DNA of 64,000 nucleotides from Pararhizobium sp. IMCC3301 (GCF_030758315.1 NZ_CP132336.1:3253001-3317000); one strand, 5' to 3'. Shown: positions 27,110 to 36,414, numbered from the stretch's first letter. A program made the numbers and translations. The notes: generated by a model not told the origin, from the sequence alone.

Positions 27110-27808
27110 TCAAAAGCCATAGCCGTAGCTCCAGGCGGGGATCCGCCCCAGATGCAGCTCGGCCTTGCCCGCGCGCACAACGGATTCGACGGCCAGGCGC
27201 ACTGCGTTCTCTTCGAAATCGCTGTCCACGGTGCCCCAGACGCTGGCCTTGCCGTCGTGCACAATCACATTGATCAGCGACACCTGGATGCCCGGCACCT
27301 CGGCCAGTTCAAGCAGGATGCGTTCGCGCAGCACCCCGTCCTCGACACGATTTTCCGGCTCGGGTGGCGGTGCCGAGGCCAGCGCCTGCAGCAGATTCGC
27401 GCGACTGACAATCCCCACCAGCTTGCTGTCGCGCAGTACCGGCACGCGCTTGATGTGCTTTGTTTCAAGAAGGCGCGCCACTTCGCCCACCCGCGTATCC
27501 TCGGTAACGGAAATGACGTCGGGGGTCATCACGTCCGCTGCGGTGCGTCCGTGGATCTTGATGTAATCGGCGGTACTGCCGCGCGGGTCCGCGAACAGCT
27601 CCAGCCACCAGGACCGCCGCGGTTTGTCCGGATCGGCGACCCGGCGCATCAGATCGCCCTCGCTGACCAGCCCTAGCACGGCACCTGCATCGTCCACCAC
27701 CGGGACCGCGCTGACATGGCGCGCAAGCAGCAGTTTCGCGATCTCTTCGACCGGAGTCATGCCGATCACCGTGGCCACGTCCGGTGTCATCACGTCCTTG
27801 ACTTGCAT
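27110..27808 (-). CDS. CBS-pair plus BON domain protein
   Basis: A 232-residue protein, the intact member of three related genes in the window. CBS1 spans about 1-60 (VKDVMTPDVATVIGMTPVEE ... VSAVPVVDDAGAVLGLVSEG), a linker DLMRRVADPDKPRRSWWLEL follows, CBS2 lies at about 95-150 (IKRVPVLRDSKLVGIVSRAN) and a BON domain at 165-225, ending IPAWSYGYGF. ATG 27808 is preferred to an upstream frame because the family starts there. It lies 16 bases after the FAD oxidoreductase gene and 50 bases before cfa. A nucleotide-sensing regulatory role is likely. Confidence 0.88.
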   Translation of the reverse strand: MQVKDVMTPDVATVIGMTPVEEIAKLLLARHVSAVPVVDDAGAVLGLVSEGDLMRRVADPDKPRRSWWLELFADPRGSTADYIKIHGRTAADVMTPDVISVTEDTRVGEVARLLETKHIKRVPVLRDSKLVGIVSRANLLQALASAPPPEPENRVEDGVLRERILLELAEVPGIQVSLINVIVHDGKASVWGTVDSDFEENAVRLAVESVVRAGKAELHLGRIPAWSYGYGF

Positions 27809-27824
27809 CGTTCTTCTCCTGTTT

Positions 27825-28997
27825 TCAGATATTTGCCGTCGCGCTCGCTGTCGCCGCGTGATCTCCGTGCTGACACCATACGCAGGCGCAATCGCTATGA
27901 TCACAACTTGGATCAGCCAGCGACGCGCGATACCGGCGTAGGGCGACCGGAAGCAGCAGGCGTTTCAGCGCTGACGGCCCGTAAGTGCGCTTCAGAAGCC
28001 CGCCGACATCGCCCCGCGCCAGCCGCCCGACTGCCAGTTTCATACCCGGCTCTCCGGCCAGGTTGAAGATCAGCCGGTTGACCACACCGGCCTTCAGCCA
28101 CGGGCCAAGCTCGGCCTGCCAGCAGGCGGTGTAATCGCCGCTGTCGAGAATGCTTTGCGCCGCCAGTACGCCCGAGCGGATCGCATGGCGGATCCCGAAC
28201 CCGGCCAGCGCATCCTGAAATCCGGCATGTTCGCCGATCACCGGATGGGCGCCCTGCATCGCGGTGATGGGCAGGCGCATGTTGCCATAGCCGCCGAAGG
28301 GGCGCGGATTGCGCATCTCGAGCCCGGCATGGGCGCGAAAGAACGCCACCGCGGCGGCCACGTGTTTGGCCTGATCGCGAAAGCCGGTGAACATGCAGCT
28401 TGCCACCGTGCCCCGCCCGCCCTGCACCAGAAGGTAAGCATAACCGTCCGGCGCGACGGCATGGCCTAACGCCAGCCAGGCGCCGTCATCCATGTCGGTC
28501 GCGAAGAGATGCCCCGCGGCGATGATCCCGGCCTGCCGCGGCCCGGCGGCCAGAACCCCGGCGCCGTCGAAGTCACACACCCGGTCGCTGAACCGCACCT
28601 TGGCACCCGCCGCCTGTGCCTGTGCCAGCAACGCACGGTCGAGCGTGCCCTCGGCCGCACCGCGCCGCAACAGATAGAACAGCGGGCGTTTGCCCCGCAC
28701 CTGATACGGGCGGCCGGTGGGGTCGAAAACCGTCCCGGAGACGAAGGCGTGCCGCTCGAAATCCGCCGCGATTCCGGCGCCGACCAACTCGTCCAGAACG
28801 TCCGCGTCGCGGCTCCAGTTCTCTAATCCTTGAAAATCGCCGTTAAAGCGGTGACCGACATCCGGCTTCCACTCGCGCACCGTCACGCGCCGCCCGGCCC
28901 GCGCCAGAATGATCGCGCAGGCCAACCCCGAAGGGCCGGCACCGACGATCGTGATGTCATTCTGCGCGAGCATCGAATTTGCCTTGTCTGGGGTCAT
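27825..28997 (-). CDS. FAD-dependent oxidoreductase (geranylgeranyl-reductase-like)
   Basis: A 390-residue flavoprotein with the N-terminal FAD motif ITIVGAGPSGLACAIILARA and the later GFGIRHAIRSGVLAAQSIL flavin loop. The C-terminus has a Cys/His-rich tail (DPSCDHSDCACVWCQHGDH) that may bind a metal. The same gene order, FAD oxidoreductase then CBS then cfa, recurs as remnants at 53195-54350, so this is a conserved module. The substrate is unknown. A later Met at 28973 is an alternative start. Confidence 0.82.
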   Translation of the reverse strand: MTPDKANSMLAQNDITIVGAGPSGLACAIILARAGRRVTVREWKPDVGHRFNGDFQGLENWSRDADVLDELVGAGIAADFERHAFVSGTVFDPTGRPYQVRGKRPLFYLLRRGAAEGTLDRALLAQAQAAGAKVRFSDRVCDFDGAGVLAAGPRQAGIIAAGHLFATDMDDGAWLALGHAVAPDGYAYLLVQGGRGTVASCMFTGFRDQAKHVAAAVAFFRAHAGLEMRNPRPFGGYGNMRLPITAMQGAHPVIGEHAGFQDALAGFGIRHAIRSGVLAAQSILDSGDYTACWQAELGPWLKAGVVNRLIFNLAGEPGMKLAVGRLARGDVGGLLKRTYGPSALKRLLLPVALRRYRASLADPSCDHSDCACVWCQHGDHAATASATANI

Positions 28998-29043
28998 TTA
29001 AGATTAAAACCGGGTAAGATTAAAAAAGGGCGTCGTGACCTGC

Positions 29044-29325
29044 TCAACTACCGTGCTTATGCTTGGTTGGTGGCTCAGTCGGCTGGTCAGTCTCGGGGTC
29101 AGTCGATGCGGTGTCTGTTCCATGGCTATGGGGGGCGGATGACACGTCGCCGGGGATCGCGCCGCTATTGTTATCGCTCCCCTTTTCGCGTGGCTTTGCG
29201 CCATGCTTGTGACCGGATTTGTCACCGGACCCATGACCGCCATGACCGCCGTGTCCGAACAGATGAAACGCGATAAAGCCACCGCCGATGATGATCCAGA
29301 TCCAGTTGCTACTAAGCCATTCCAT
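29044..29325 (-). CDS. Small His/Gly-rich membrane-anchored protein (DUF2933-like)
   Basis: A 93-residue protein with one N-terminal membrane helix (WLSSNWIWIIIGGGFIAFHLF) directly followed by GHGGHGGHGSGDKSGHKHG and a polar His-containing tail. The helix plus His/Gly patch is shared with the proteins at 38475 and 52925. The histidines could bind copper or another metal at the membrane surface; this is inference. It lies between the cytochrome c and the FAD oxidoreductase genes. Confidence 0.68.
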   Translation of the reverse strand: MEWLSSNWIWIIIGGGFIAFHLFGHGGHGGHGSGDKSGHKHGAKPREKGSDNNSGAIPGDVSSAPHSHGTDTASTDPETDQPTEPPTKHKHGS

Positions 29326-29386
29326 TTCAGTCTCCTTTTAAGGGCAAGCAACCGGTCCCGGCTGCGCCGATTTCTGCGTCATTGCT

Positions 29387-29950
29387 TTATTGGCCCGTCG
29401 GTGTCGGGCTAGTCCGGGCACCCATCGCGATAAGGTCGTCTTCCGTCAGGTCCTCCGACGTCATCAGGAAGGCGACGATATCCCACATCTCGGCATCTGT
29501 GTTGACCGCCTGCCAGGCAGGCATCCCGGTAAAGCGCAGCCCGTTCTTGACCACCCAGAATGTCTCGGCAGCGGTCATGTCGACCAGATCGTCGAGCGGC
29601 GGCGCAGGCGGGTTCAGGCCGGTCGACATGATGCCGACTTCATAGCCGGGGACGGAATGGCACATTGAGCATTCGGTCTGGAACAGCCGGAAGCCGTTGT
29701 CGATCTGCGCCGGGCCGGTCGGCTCGGGTGCCACTATGCCCTTCGCGTTTGAGACGATCGAGGCTTCTCGCGTCGTCACCAGCAGCCATTCCAGCGCTTT
29801 CGCATCCTTGACCTGCGCCGAGACGTTGAAAAAGCCGAAATAGAGGATCGCGCCGGCGACGATCAGCCCCAGCACCGCCAGACCTGCCGTATAGATCACC
29901 ACTGCTGCCCAGATATGCCTGCGGCTGTTGGCCCAAAATCCTGTCGTCAT
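29387..29950 (-). CDS. Membrane-anchored c-type cytochrome
   Basis: A 187-residue protein with an N-terminal membrane anchor (AAVVIYTAGLAVLGLIVAGA) and a periplasmic cytochrome c domain with one haem site, CSMCH, about residue 95. The distal methionine is probably in FTGMPAW or in LMTSEDL. It lies 25 bases after the SPW/VKOR gene on the same strand. It probably carries electrons to or from other island oxidoreductases. Confidence 0.9.
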   Translation of the reverse strand: MTTGFWANSRRHIWAAVVIYTAGLAVLGLIVAGAILYFGFFNVSAQVKDAKALEWLLVTTREASIVSNAKGIVAPEPTGPAQIDNGFRLFQTECSMCHSVPGYEVGIMSTGLNPPAPPLDDLVDMTAAETFWVVKNGLRFTGMPAWQAVNTDAEMWDIVAFLMTSEDLTEDDLIAMGARTSPTPTGQ

Positions 29951-29975
29951 CGTATATCTCCTTGGTTGAATTGCA

Positions 29976-31481
29976 TTACATCGGCCAGTAAACGAACCGG
30001 TCCCACCCGGCGTAGGAATTGGCGATCCGCCCGCGCGGGATGCTCAGTGCGATCAGCAGTGCGCCGCCCGCCATGCCGGCCCAGTCAGCGACAGCTGACG
30101 CATTGCCGGTCAACAGCCAGGGGGCCGCGATCAGCCACAGGCCAAAGCCTGCGTTGATGAACCGCAGCGGCCGCGCGACCTCGGCAAAGGCGATGATCGA
30201 GAAGGTCACGACCAGCGCACCGATCAGATGGTCGCTGTTGGCCATCTGACCCGAGGTGCCAAGGCTGAGCCGGGTGAACATGAACCACAGGCCGACCGCG
30301 ACACTGGCCAGCAGCGCCCAGGGCAGCGTCACGCCCCGCGCGGCCTGTGCAAACCTGTCGCCGATCGGTGCGCCGGGTCCGGTGGCGGGATCGGCCATGC
30401 CGCCGTCCATCGCGTCACCGGTCCAGAACGTGCGCCAGAACGGTTTGCCCTTGCGGCGGGCATCGATAAGGAACTGGCCCATCGCGACGAATTCATTCAG
30501 CGAAAAGGGGATCATGATCACCATCGCCAGACCGGCGATCAGGCAGATCGTACACCATGTGCCAATCACGATCGGCTGGATGATGATGAAATAGATGCTA
30601 ACCGCACCCAGCGGCAGGATCAGCACGGCGAGCGCCAGCACCATCCACGGCATCGTGCGCCAACGCGTCTTGCCGCCCATGAAGGTCATCACCAGTTCCA
30701 GAATGTAGACCACCGCCCCCAGTGCGCCATCGGCAATCGGCCAGGCCTTCGAGGCGTCCGAGGTGATGATGGTCTGGGTGCCAACGCCGAAAAACGGATC
30801 CCAGGCGCTGTCAATATGACCCAACTGGTAGGCCCCCATGTAGCGCGCGATGAAAAACCCGATCAACGCCAGAACCGCGATAGGATAGCGTTGCAGCCAG
30901 GTTGACGGCGTGTAGGACCAGCCCGGCGGCACGTCCGGCCCGCCCATCATGCCCGCCATGCTCATCCCCGGCATCATCGGGATCAGCACCGCCAGCGCGA
31001 TCACCATGCCGCCGACCAGCGTGTTGTTGGCATAGGCCGACGCCAGTGGTGTCCAGAATATCAGCGGTGCGAACAGCAGCCAGCCGCCGGCAAAGGCGTT
31101 GGCCCATTGCGCCCACGGATAGCGCCGGTCCGCATTTGCGGCCAACAAGCTGAACAGGATCACCAACAGGCCGGTGCCGACATCGGAATAGGTCATCCAC
31201 AGGTTGCGGGTCTCGAACGGTGAAAGCCCGCGGTCGGTCATCACGCGCAATTGGCTGGCATTTGGGATGAACTCGCTGAGATACCCCAGCGTGAACGGAC
31301 TGGCAACCAGCCAGACCCCCAGCATCAGGCTCAGGTAATGCGGCCAGAGCAGGGCCCTGTGGGCATCGACCATCATATCGCCCGAGCCGCCGGTTGCCGT
31401 CATTCCGGCCATGCCCGCGTGTCCTTGCCCAGAACCGTGCTGCGCGCCCGTTTTGGCGGGCTTGGCTGTGGTCATTTTCAT
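29976..31481 (-). CDS. SPW-repeat and vitamin K epoxide reductase-like membrane protein
   Basis: A 501-residue polytopic protein. Both halves contain SPW-type repeats (HRALLWPHYLSLMLGVWLVA ... LLFAPLIFWTP; GLWLIAAPWLLTG). Between them sits a VKOR-like four-helix part with the redox motif GTWCTICL. VKOR domains move electrons between quinone and thiols. The start ATG 31481 overlaps the epimerase stop (ATGA). A decayed copy lies at 16799-18013. The combination suggests thiol/disulfide chemistry linked to the quinone pool, but this is not shown. Confidence 0.8.
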   Translation of the reverse strand: MKMTTAKPAKTGAQHGSGQGHAGMAGMTATGGSGDMMVDAHRALLWPHYLSLMLGVWLVASPFTLGYLSEFIPNASQLRVMTDRGLSPFETRNLWMTYSDVGTGLLVILFSLLAANADRRYPWAQWANAFAGGWLLFAPLIFWTPLASAYANNTLVGGMVIALAVLIPMMPGMSMAGMMGGPDVPPGWSYTPSTWLQRYPIAVLALIGFFIARYMGAYQLGHIDSAWDPFFGVGTQTIITSDASKAWPIADGALGAVVYILELVMTFMGGKTRWRTMPWMVLALAVLILPLGAVSIYFIIIQPIVIGTWCTICLIAGLAMVIMIPFSLNEFVAMGQFLIDARRKGKPFWRTFWTGDAMDGGMADPATGPGAPIGDRFAQAARGVTLPWALLASVAVGLWFMFTRLSLGTSGQMANSDHLIGALVVTFSIIAFAEVARPLRFINAGFGLWLIAAPWLLTGNASAVADWAGMAGGALLIALSIPRGRIANSYAGWDRFVYWPM

Positions 31482-32761
31482 GTCGTGGGCTCCAGCGTCA
31501 TGCCGCAACGCGGGCAGTTTCCGGGTGACGATTGCCGGATGTCCGGGTGCATCGGGCAGGTATAGACGAGGCCTTTCTCAGTGGCACTGGTGCCCGCCGG
31601 TCGGGCCAGCGCGTGGTCACCCGAATGATCATGCCCTGCGTGGGCATCCGCCGTCACCAATTCCGGCGTCTTTGCGCCGTCAACGTCGTGAACCGCGGGC
31701 ATCGATCTGGGCAGTTCCAGCCCGTGTTCGCGGTACCATGCAGCAGGATCGGCGTGCAGCGCCGCGACCATTTTCGGCATGGTCGCGCGCAACCCGCGTT
31801 TGGGGGCCCAGCCCAGCAGACTTTGCGCATGGCCGATGTCGATGACATAGTCGTCCTCGGCCCGGTCAATCATCCACGGCTTTATGAAGGGGGCCGGGCC
31901 GGGCAACAGCCCTTCGGCCCAGGCACCGACTTTGGCGATCAGACTGGGAACGCTGTAGGTTTCCCAACTTGTGCCGTGGATCAGCTTTATAAAGCCCTTT
32001 TGCAATTCGTCGTAGCTCAGCGCCTCGGCCTCGCCCACCAGCACGGTCGATATCGGCGGCAGCTTTGTGCGCTGCTCGACAACCTCCTCGAAGATATCGA
32101 CCAGATCCTCCATGTGCAGGAATGACTGCCGGTGTGAGGTTTCGCCGGAATAAAGGTGGCTCGCCAGTTGCCGCTCAAAGATCCGCTGGATCTGGTTGGC
32201 CAGCGGCGGCGAGTGGCAGACATCGTCGTAAACCCCGGCCAGCCGCAGGATCGCGACCGGAATCTTACCATGGTCGGCGCGGATCAGCGCTTCGGTGCGC
32301 ACTTTTGATGCGGGATAGGCCCAGGTCGCGCCAAGCGGTGATGCCTCGGTCAGAACCGCGCCCGGTTCGTTCGGGGCATGCACCAGCATGGTGCTGGAAA
32401 AGATGAATTGTTCAACCTCGAAGCCGTCCTGGAGACCTTTTAGCAGGCGCTCGGTTCCCTTGACGGTGATGTCTTCGTATTTCGGGTTCGGCTCGCCCAG
32501 AAAGTCGTAATAGGCGGCAAGGTGGATCACCGCCGCGATCTTTGATCCGTGATGCGCCTTCAGCATCTTGAACCCTTCCGCCACGCTCTCGTCCGAGCCG
32601 ATATCGACGGCGATGCGAACGCAGTCGGGTGGGGGCGGGGCCGCAGCCTTGAGGTCAAAACCGATCACCTGACCGTATTTTCCGGTCAGGCGGCGCATGA
32701 TCGCGCTGCCGATCCGTCCATTCGATCCGGTGACGAGGATGAGGCCTGATGTGTCGTTCAT
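31478..32761 (-). CDS. NAD-dependent epimerase/dehydratase fused to a heavy-metal-binding domain
   Basis: A 427-residue protein. Residues 1-340 are an extended short-chain dehydrogenase: ILVTGSNGRIGSAIMRRL is the NAD motif, VIHLAAYYDF and YPASKVRTEAL give the catalytic YxxxK. After a His-rich linker (DAHAGHDHSGDH) the last 30 residues, YTCPMHPDIRQ then PGNCPRCGMTLEP, form the heavy-metal-binding domain usually found at the N-terminus of copper ATPases and CusB-type proteins. This pairing is unusual. It lies in an operon upstream of SPW/VKOR. The substrate is unknown. Confidence 0.85.
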   Translation of the reverse strand: MNDTSGLILVTGSNGRIGSAIMRRLTGKYGQVIGFDLKAAAPPPPDCVRIAVDIGSDESVAEGFKMLKAHHGSKIAAVIHLAAYYDFLGEPNPKYEDITVKGTERLLKGLQDGFEVEQFIFSSTMLVHAPNEPGAVLTEASPLGATWAYPASKVRTEALIRADHGKIPVAILRLAGVYDDVCHSPPLANQIQRIFERQLASHLYSGETSHRQSFLHMEDLVDIFEEVVEQRTKLPPISTVLVGEAEALSYDELQKGFIKLIHGTSWETYSVPSLIAKVGAWAEGLLPGPAPFIKPWMIDRAEDDYVIDIGHAQSLLGWAPKRGLRATMPKMVAALHADPAAWYREHGLELPRSMPAVHDVDGAKTPELVTADAHAGHDHSGDHALARPAGTSATEKGLVYTCPMHPDIRQSSPGNCPRCGMTLEPTT

Positions 32762-32900
32762 GATTTAAACTCCTGAATTGAATCGCGATGATTTGACCAG
32801 TGCCGGACTGCTGGTGGGCGGCCCTGTCACAGTGCTGTTTGCGGGTTCGGGTGAGGATGCCGGGATACCCCCCCCGGCCGTGTTTCATATCAACCAGCCA

Positions 32901-33941
32901 TCAGGCCGGGCTGATGATCACTTTCAGCGCCTTGGTCTTGGCGGCATTGCCGAATGTCTCATAAGCCTTTTCGCCTTCGGCCAGCGTAAAGCGGTGCGAG
33001 ATCAAAAGCGCGGGATCGATGGTTTTTGCCGCCGCCGTCTTGAACAGCATCGGGATCGTCGCGGTATCGACCAGCCGCGTGGTGATCGCGATGTTGCGGT
33101 CCCACAGTTTTTCCAGATGCAGGTCGACCGGCTTGCCGTGCACGCCGATGTTGGCGATGGTGCCGCCCGCCGCGACGATCTGCTGGCACAGCTCGAACGT
33201 GGCCGGGATGCCAACCGCCTCGATTGCGGTATCGACGCCGGCTTTGTCGGTCAGTTTCATCACCGCTTCGGCCGCCTTGCCATCCGCGCTGTTCACGACA
33301 TCCGTCGCGCCGAACTTTTTCGCGATCTCCAGCCGGTTGTCGTCGATGTCGATCATGATGATCTTGCCCGGCGAATAGAACTGCGCGGTCAGCAGGGCGG
33401 CAAGACCCACAGGCCCCGCCCCGACGATGGCCACCGTCGATCCCGGTGCCACCTTGCCGTTCAGCACGCCGCATTCGAACCCGGTGGGCAGGATGTCGCT
33501 CAGCATCACCAGCGCCTCTTCGTCGGCGCCTTTCGGGATATGATAAAGGCTCATGTCGGCAAAGGGCGTGCGCACGAATTCGGCCTGGGTGCCGTCGATG
33601 GCATTGCCAAGGATCCAGCCGCCGTGGACGCAATGCGAATACATCTGCTTGCGGCAAAAGGCGCAGGTGCCGCAGGCGCTGACGCAGGATATCAGCACAT
33701 GATCGCCCTTCTTGAATGACGTTACCGCAGCACCGACGCTGTCGATCACACCGACGCCCTCGTGCCCAAGGATGCGGCCCGGTGTGGCCGTGGGCACGTC
33801 GCCCTTGAGGATGTGCAGATCGGTGCCGCAGATCGTGGTATGGACGACGCGCACGATGGCATCGCCGGGGGCGGTGATCTCGGGCTTGGGGCGGTCCTCG
33901 AGGGCAATCTTGCCAGACTTGGAATAAACGAGCGCTTTCAT
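32901..33941 (-). CDS. Zinc-dependent alcohol dehydrogenase
   Basis: A 346-residue medium-chain dehydrogenase, the intact version of the split gene at 14064. Catalytic zinc ligands appear in TICGTDLHILKGD and GRILGHEGVGVIDSVG, the structural zinc site in CGTCAFCRKQMYSHC, and the Rossmann turn in VAIVGAGPVGLAALL. It oxidises or reduces a short-chain alcohol/aldehyde with NAD(P). ATG 33941 follows GGAG; the open frame extends upstream but lacks family sequence. A regulatory palindrome lies about 207 bases upstream. Confidence 0.93.
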   Translation of the reverse strand: MKALVYSKSGKIALEDRPKPEITAPGDAIVRVVHTTICGTDLHILKGDVPTATPGRILGHEGVGVIDSVGAAVTSFKKGDHVLISCVSACGTCAFCRKQMYSHCVHGGWILGNAIDGTQAEFVRTPFADMSLYHIPKGADEEALVMLSDILPTGFECGVLNGKVAPGSTVAIVGAGPVGLAALLTAQFYSPGKIIMIDIDDNRLEIAKKFGATDVVNSADGKAAEAVMKLTDKAGVDTAIEAVGIPATFELCQQIVAAGGTIANIGVHGKPVDLHLEKLWDRNIAITTRLVDTATIPMLFKTAAAKTIDPALLISHRFTLAEGEKAYETFGNAAKTKALKVIISPA

Positions 33942-34090
33942 CGGAATCTCCTCATTTGTTGGATGTTGCTTTACTAAGGACGCAAAGCTCGGCAATGCGT
34001 TCCAGTGCAGTAGCGGATCGGCAGATCGGTCAAGCTCAGGCTTCATGCTGTCTTGGCCCGGAAAACCGACGTATCGCAGTATCGCGGCGG

Positions 34091-34161
34091 TTCAGATTTT
34101 CGGAATCATTTCTGTCATTGTAATACCCACCATTCTTCCCCTCAGAACTAACACAGATCAG
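34091..34161 (-). promoter_or_regulatory. Upstream control region of the alcohol dehydrogenase, shared with the copB leader
   Basis: On the minus strand, CTGAT-CTGT-GTTAG (34161-34148) is followed after 38 bases by ATGATTCCGAAAATCTGAA (34109-34091). The same two blocks with the same 38-base gap occur at 58958-59028 before the copper ATPase gene. The first block has Fnr/Crp geometry. A TATTAC/TACAAT-like -10 region lies between them. Conservation of both blocks and spacing argues for a shared promoter. Confidence 0.6.
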
Positions 34162-34621
34162 CCTTTTTGCATTACGGGCCTTTGGGGGCTGCGCCGTGAC
34201 ACGAGGAACCCTGTGCAATGGGCGCAGGGTTTTCCAGTCACGGGCGCAGTCGTTCAGGCGGACTTACCACCGCCTGAGACATTAGCGTCAGATCGAAGTA
34301 CCTTGGCTTGCCCACCGCAAAATCAATGCGATCACATCCCATGGATTGGTCTGCCAACACTGCCCCGGTGTTGAGGGCCTGACCACCTCGAGGACCGATG
34401 GTCAGGAAGTTTAGACCTGCGCGACCAGCGTGTCGCAAGACCATGATGGTTGTCAGTTTAAAGCACTTTTCGAAATACCTGAGGCACCGCATATCACTTA
34501 ACGCGTTGAAATCTTGATTTCAGGCAGCGTTAGGTGATTCAGGGTTTTTCGAAAGTGCTATAATTGGAAGCGAAGATGCAGGAGTATCCGCGTTCATCAG
34601 ATGGGGATGCCCAGGCTCGTT
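34162..34621. other. Intergenic region without a recognisable gene
   Basis: About 460 bases. A minus-strand frame at 34238-34492 encodes no family I recognise. A weak hairpin AACCCTG/CAGGGTT lies at 34207-34231. The part near 34500-34560 is AT-rich. I see no tRNA, insertion sequence end or strong palindrome. Confidence 0.4.
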
Positions 34622-35617
34622 TCAGTTGTTGCCTTGGCTCGCGATGAGTTTCTCCCAATAGGTATCGACACTCAAGCTGTTCTGGCCGGGGGCCGTAAAG
34701 TCGTTGGAGTTTACCTGCGGAGCGCCGTCCATGACGCCCTTGGTGGCGTCGAGGACAAGAAGGGTCGCGTTCGGGGCAACCTTGAAGGCATCCCACGGCA
34801 CCGCGACGTATTGTTCGCCCAGTCCAAAAAGCCACCCGCCCCGGGCAATCAACAGATAGGCGATCTCGCCGGTCTGCGGGCTTGTCACGAGGTCGTCGAT
34901 ACTGCCGAGAGCCTCATTCTGTAGATTACGTACGTCGGTGCCGAGCAATTGGTCGGATCGGAACGGTGTTGTCGTGCTTGCAACCGGTTGGGCCGCAGCG
35001 ATCTGTCGTTCCTGCCAGCCCGGAACGTCTGCCATTTCCATACCAGCTGTTTCCATTTCGGCCACGTATTGTTCATAGTGATCGCGGGTCGCGGCGAGCA
35101 GGTCTTCGCATGGCTGGAGTTGATCGTGCCGGGCGAGAATATCAGCGGCCGTGAGGAGCATCCGAATTTCGTAGCCGGGCCGGGCGTTGAAGTAGCCGCC
35201 GCCGGTCTCCGCCGGAGAGTCGCCGACGCCATACTCATAGCCGTATCCGCTCAACGGGTAGCCATATCCGTAGCCATATCCGCCGAGTCCGGGATCTCCT
35301 GTCCCGTAATAACCACCCAGCCAGTAGCCGCCCTTCTGCATCTGATCATGAAAGGCGCGCAGATCGGTTAGACATTGGTTGGCGGCAGGGTCACTTGGGG
35401 ACTGAGCGGCGACCGGTGGAACAGCAAAAACAACAAAAAAACACGCTGCCAAAGTGCTCGACCAAGCTGTTCGTTTAACGGATTTTGGTCTCCTCGTCAC
35501 AACGTGATCCGAAGTCCAAGTCGGGTTGGCCAACTTGGCTGCAAGTTGGGCGTCGGTCAGCTCTTCGAACTTCTTGAGCAGCTTACCGCTGGCGGGATTG
35601 AAGCTTTGGTAGGTCAT
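34622..35617 (-). CDS. PRC-barrel periplasmic protein fused to an aldehyde dehydrogenase N-terminus
   Basis: The 331-codon frame starts with about 30 residues of aldehyde dehydrogenase (MTYQSFNPASGKLLKKFEEL TDAQ), then joins in frame to a secreted protein. From GTG 35500 it has its own signal peptide (RTAWSSTLAACFFVVFAVPP then VAAQ), a Gly/Tyr-rich stretch (GGYWLGGYYGTGDPGLGGYG), a helical region, and a PRC-barrel (GTDVRNLQNEALGSIDDLV ... GEIAYLLIARGG). The functional start may be GTG 35500, since the fused front would hide the signal peptide. It is paralogous to 47788-48591. Confidence 0.78.
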   Translation of the reverse strand: MTYQSFNPASGKLLKKFEELTDAQLAAKLANPTWTSDHVVTRRPKSVKRTAWSSTLAACFFVVFAVPPVAAQSPSDPAANQCLTDLRAFHDQMQKGGYWLGGYYGTGDPGLGGYGYGYGYPLSGYGYEYGVGDSPAETGGGYFNARPGYEIRMLLTAADILARHDQLQPCEDLLAATRDHYEQYVAEMETAGMEMADVPGWQERQIAAAQPVASTTTPFRSDQLLGTDVRNLQNEALGSIDDLVTSPQTGEIAYLLIARGGWLFGLGEQYVAVPWDAFKVAPNATLLVLDATKGVMDGAPQVNSNDFTAPGQNSLSVDTYWEKLIASQGNN

Positions 35618-35994
35618 TGTCGTCTCCTCGATGTCATCTTGCGGCGATGGATCTCACCTGTGCTGAGCCAGCTTCGACATTTGCATGGATTGCGGGTGCC
35701 CACTTGAACTAAGCCTCGAGCTTTCGCACGGAAGGCATCGGTCGTGTTTCCCGAGCACAGAAGCCATGGGGTCAGTCTCGTGATTGGCTGAGCCGATTAT
35801 GCACCATGATGGGTGAGCCCATACTGATGTACATCTATGTCGTTGGTAAAAACCGCGACGACCCACCTGGTATCATTGAGAAAGCCTGGCCTGGATTGCA
35901 GCATCGAAAACGCCATTTGTTGCGAGTTGCAGGCATTGTGCGGAACGCGTGCCATCCTTCGTCACTGCGGCTCGAACGCGACGCGTTGAACGGC
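35618..35994. other. Intergenic region between cupin and PRC chimera genes
   Basis: About 375 bases upstream of the PRC chimera and downstream of the cupin gene, both on the minus strand. It presumably contains the promoter for the chimera, but no palindrome of the island type or clear -35/-10 pair was found. A plus-strand frame here (35806-36339) is the antisense shadow of the cupin gene. Confidence 0.4.
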
Positions 35995-36414
35995 TTAAAT
36001 CCAGACCACATCCGCAGCCGGCTCGGTGGCCTGTGCTTCAAACTTCTCGTCGGACGCCGGCGCCTCAGCCTTCGACTTCTGGACCAATTGATCGCGGTGA
36101 TGTGGGGGCCCATAGATCGTGTAGATCCTGAGCGGATCATGGCCTGTGCAAAAGAGATTGTGATATGCGCCGGCGGGCACGACGGCGCAGTCGCCCGGCT
36201 TGACCTTGTGGGTCACACCGTCGATGATAAATCGCCCCTTGCCCTGTTCGATGTGAAAGAACTGGTCGGCCTCGGCATGAATCTCGCCGTCAAGCTCTTC
36301 CCCCGGAGCAACCGACATAAGAACCAGTTGCAGCTTTGACCCCGAATAGAGAACGCGCCGGAAGTCGGTGTTCGCATTCGTCAGTTCTACGATGTTCGCG
36401 ACATATCCGATCAT
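35995..36414 (-). CDS. Cupin-domain protein
   Basis: A 139-residue single-domain cupin. Motif 1 reads GEIHAEADQFFHIEQGKGRF and motif 2 reads PGDCAVVPAGAYHNLF, giving the usual metal-binding His/Glu set. The C-terminal 25 residues (KAEAPASDEKFEAQATEPAA) are acidic and probably disordered. The enzymatic or sensory role is not known. It lies just outside the left inverted repeat. Confidence 0.87.
   Translation of the reverse strand: MIGYVANIVELTNANTDFRRVLYSGSKLQLVLMSVAPGEELDGEIHAEADQFFHIEQGKGRFIIDGVTHKVKPGDCAVVPAGAYHNLFCTGHDPLRIYTIYGPPHHRDQLVQKSKAEAPASDEKFEAQATEPAADVVWI

Noticed and set aside
34238-34492. An 84-codon minus-strand frame
   Set aside because: No recognisable motif and no ribosome site; kept only as part of the intergenic description.
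35806-36339. A plus-strand frame of 177 codons
   Set aside because: Most of it is antisense to the cupin gene, which has clear motifs.
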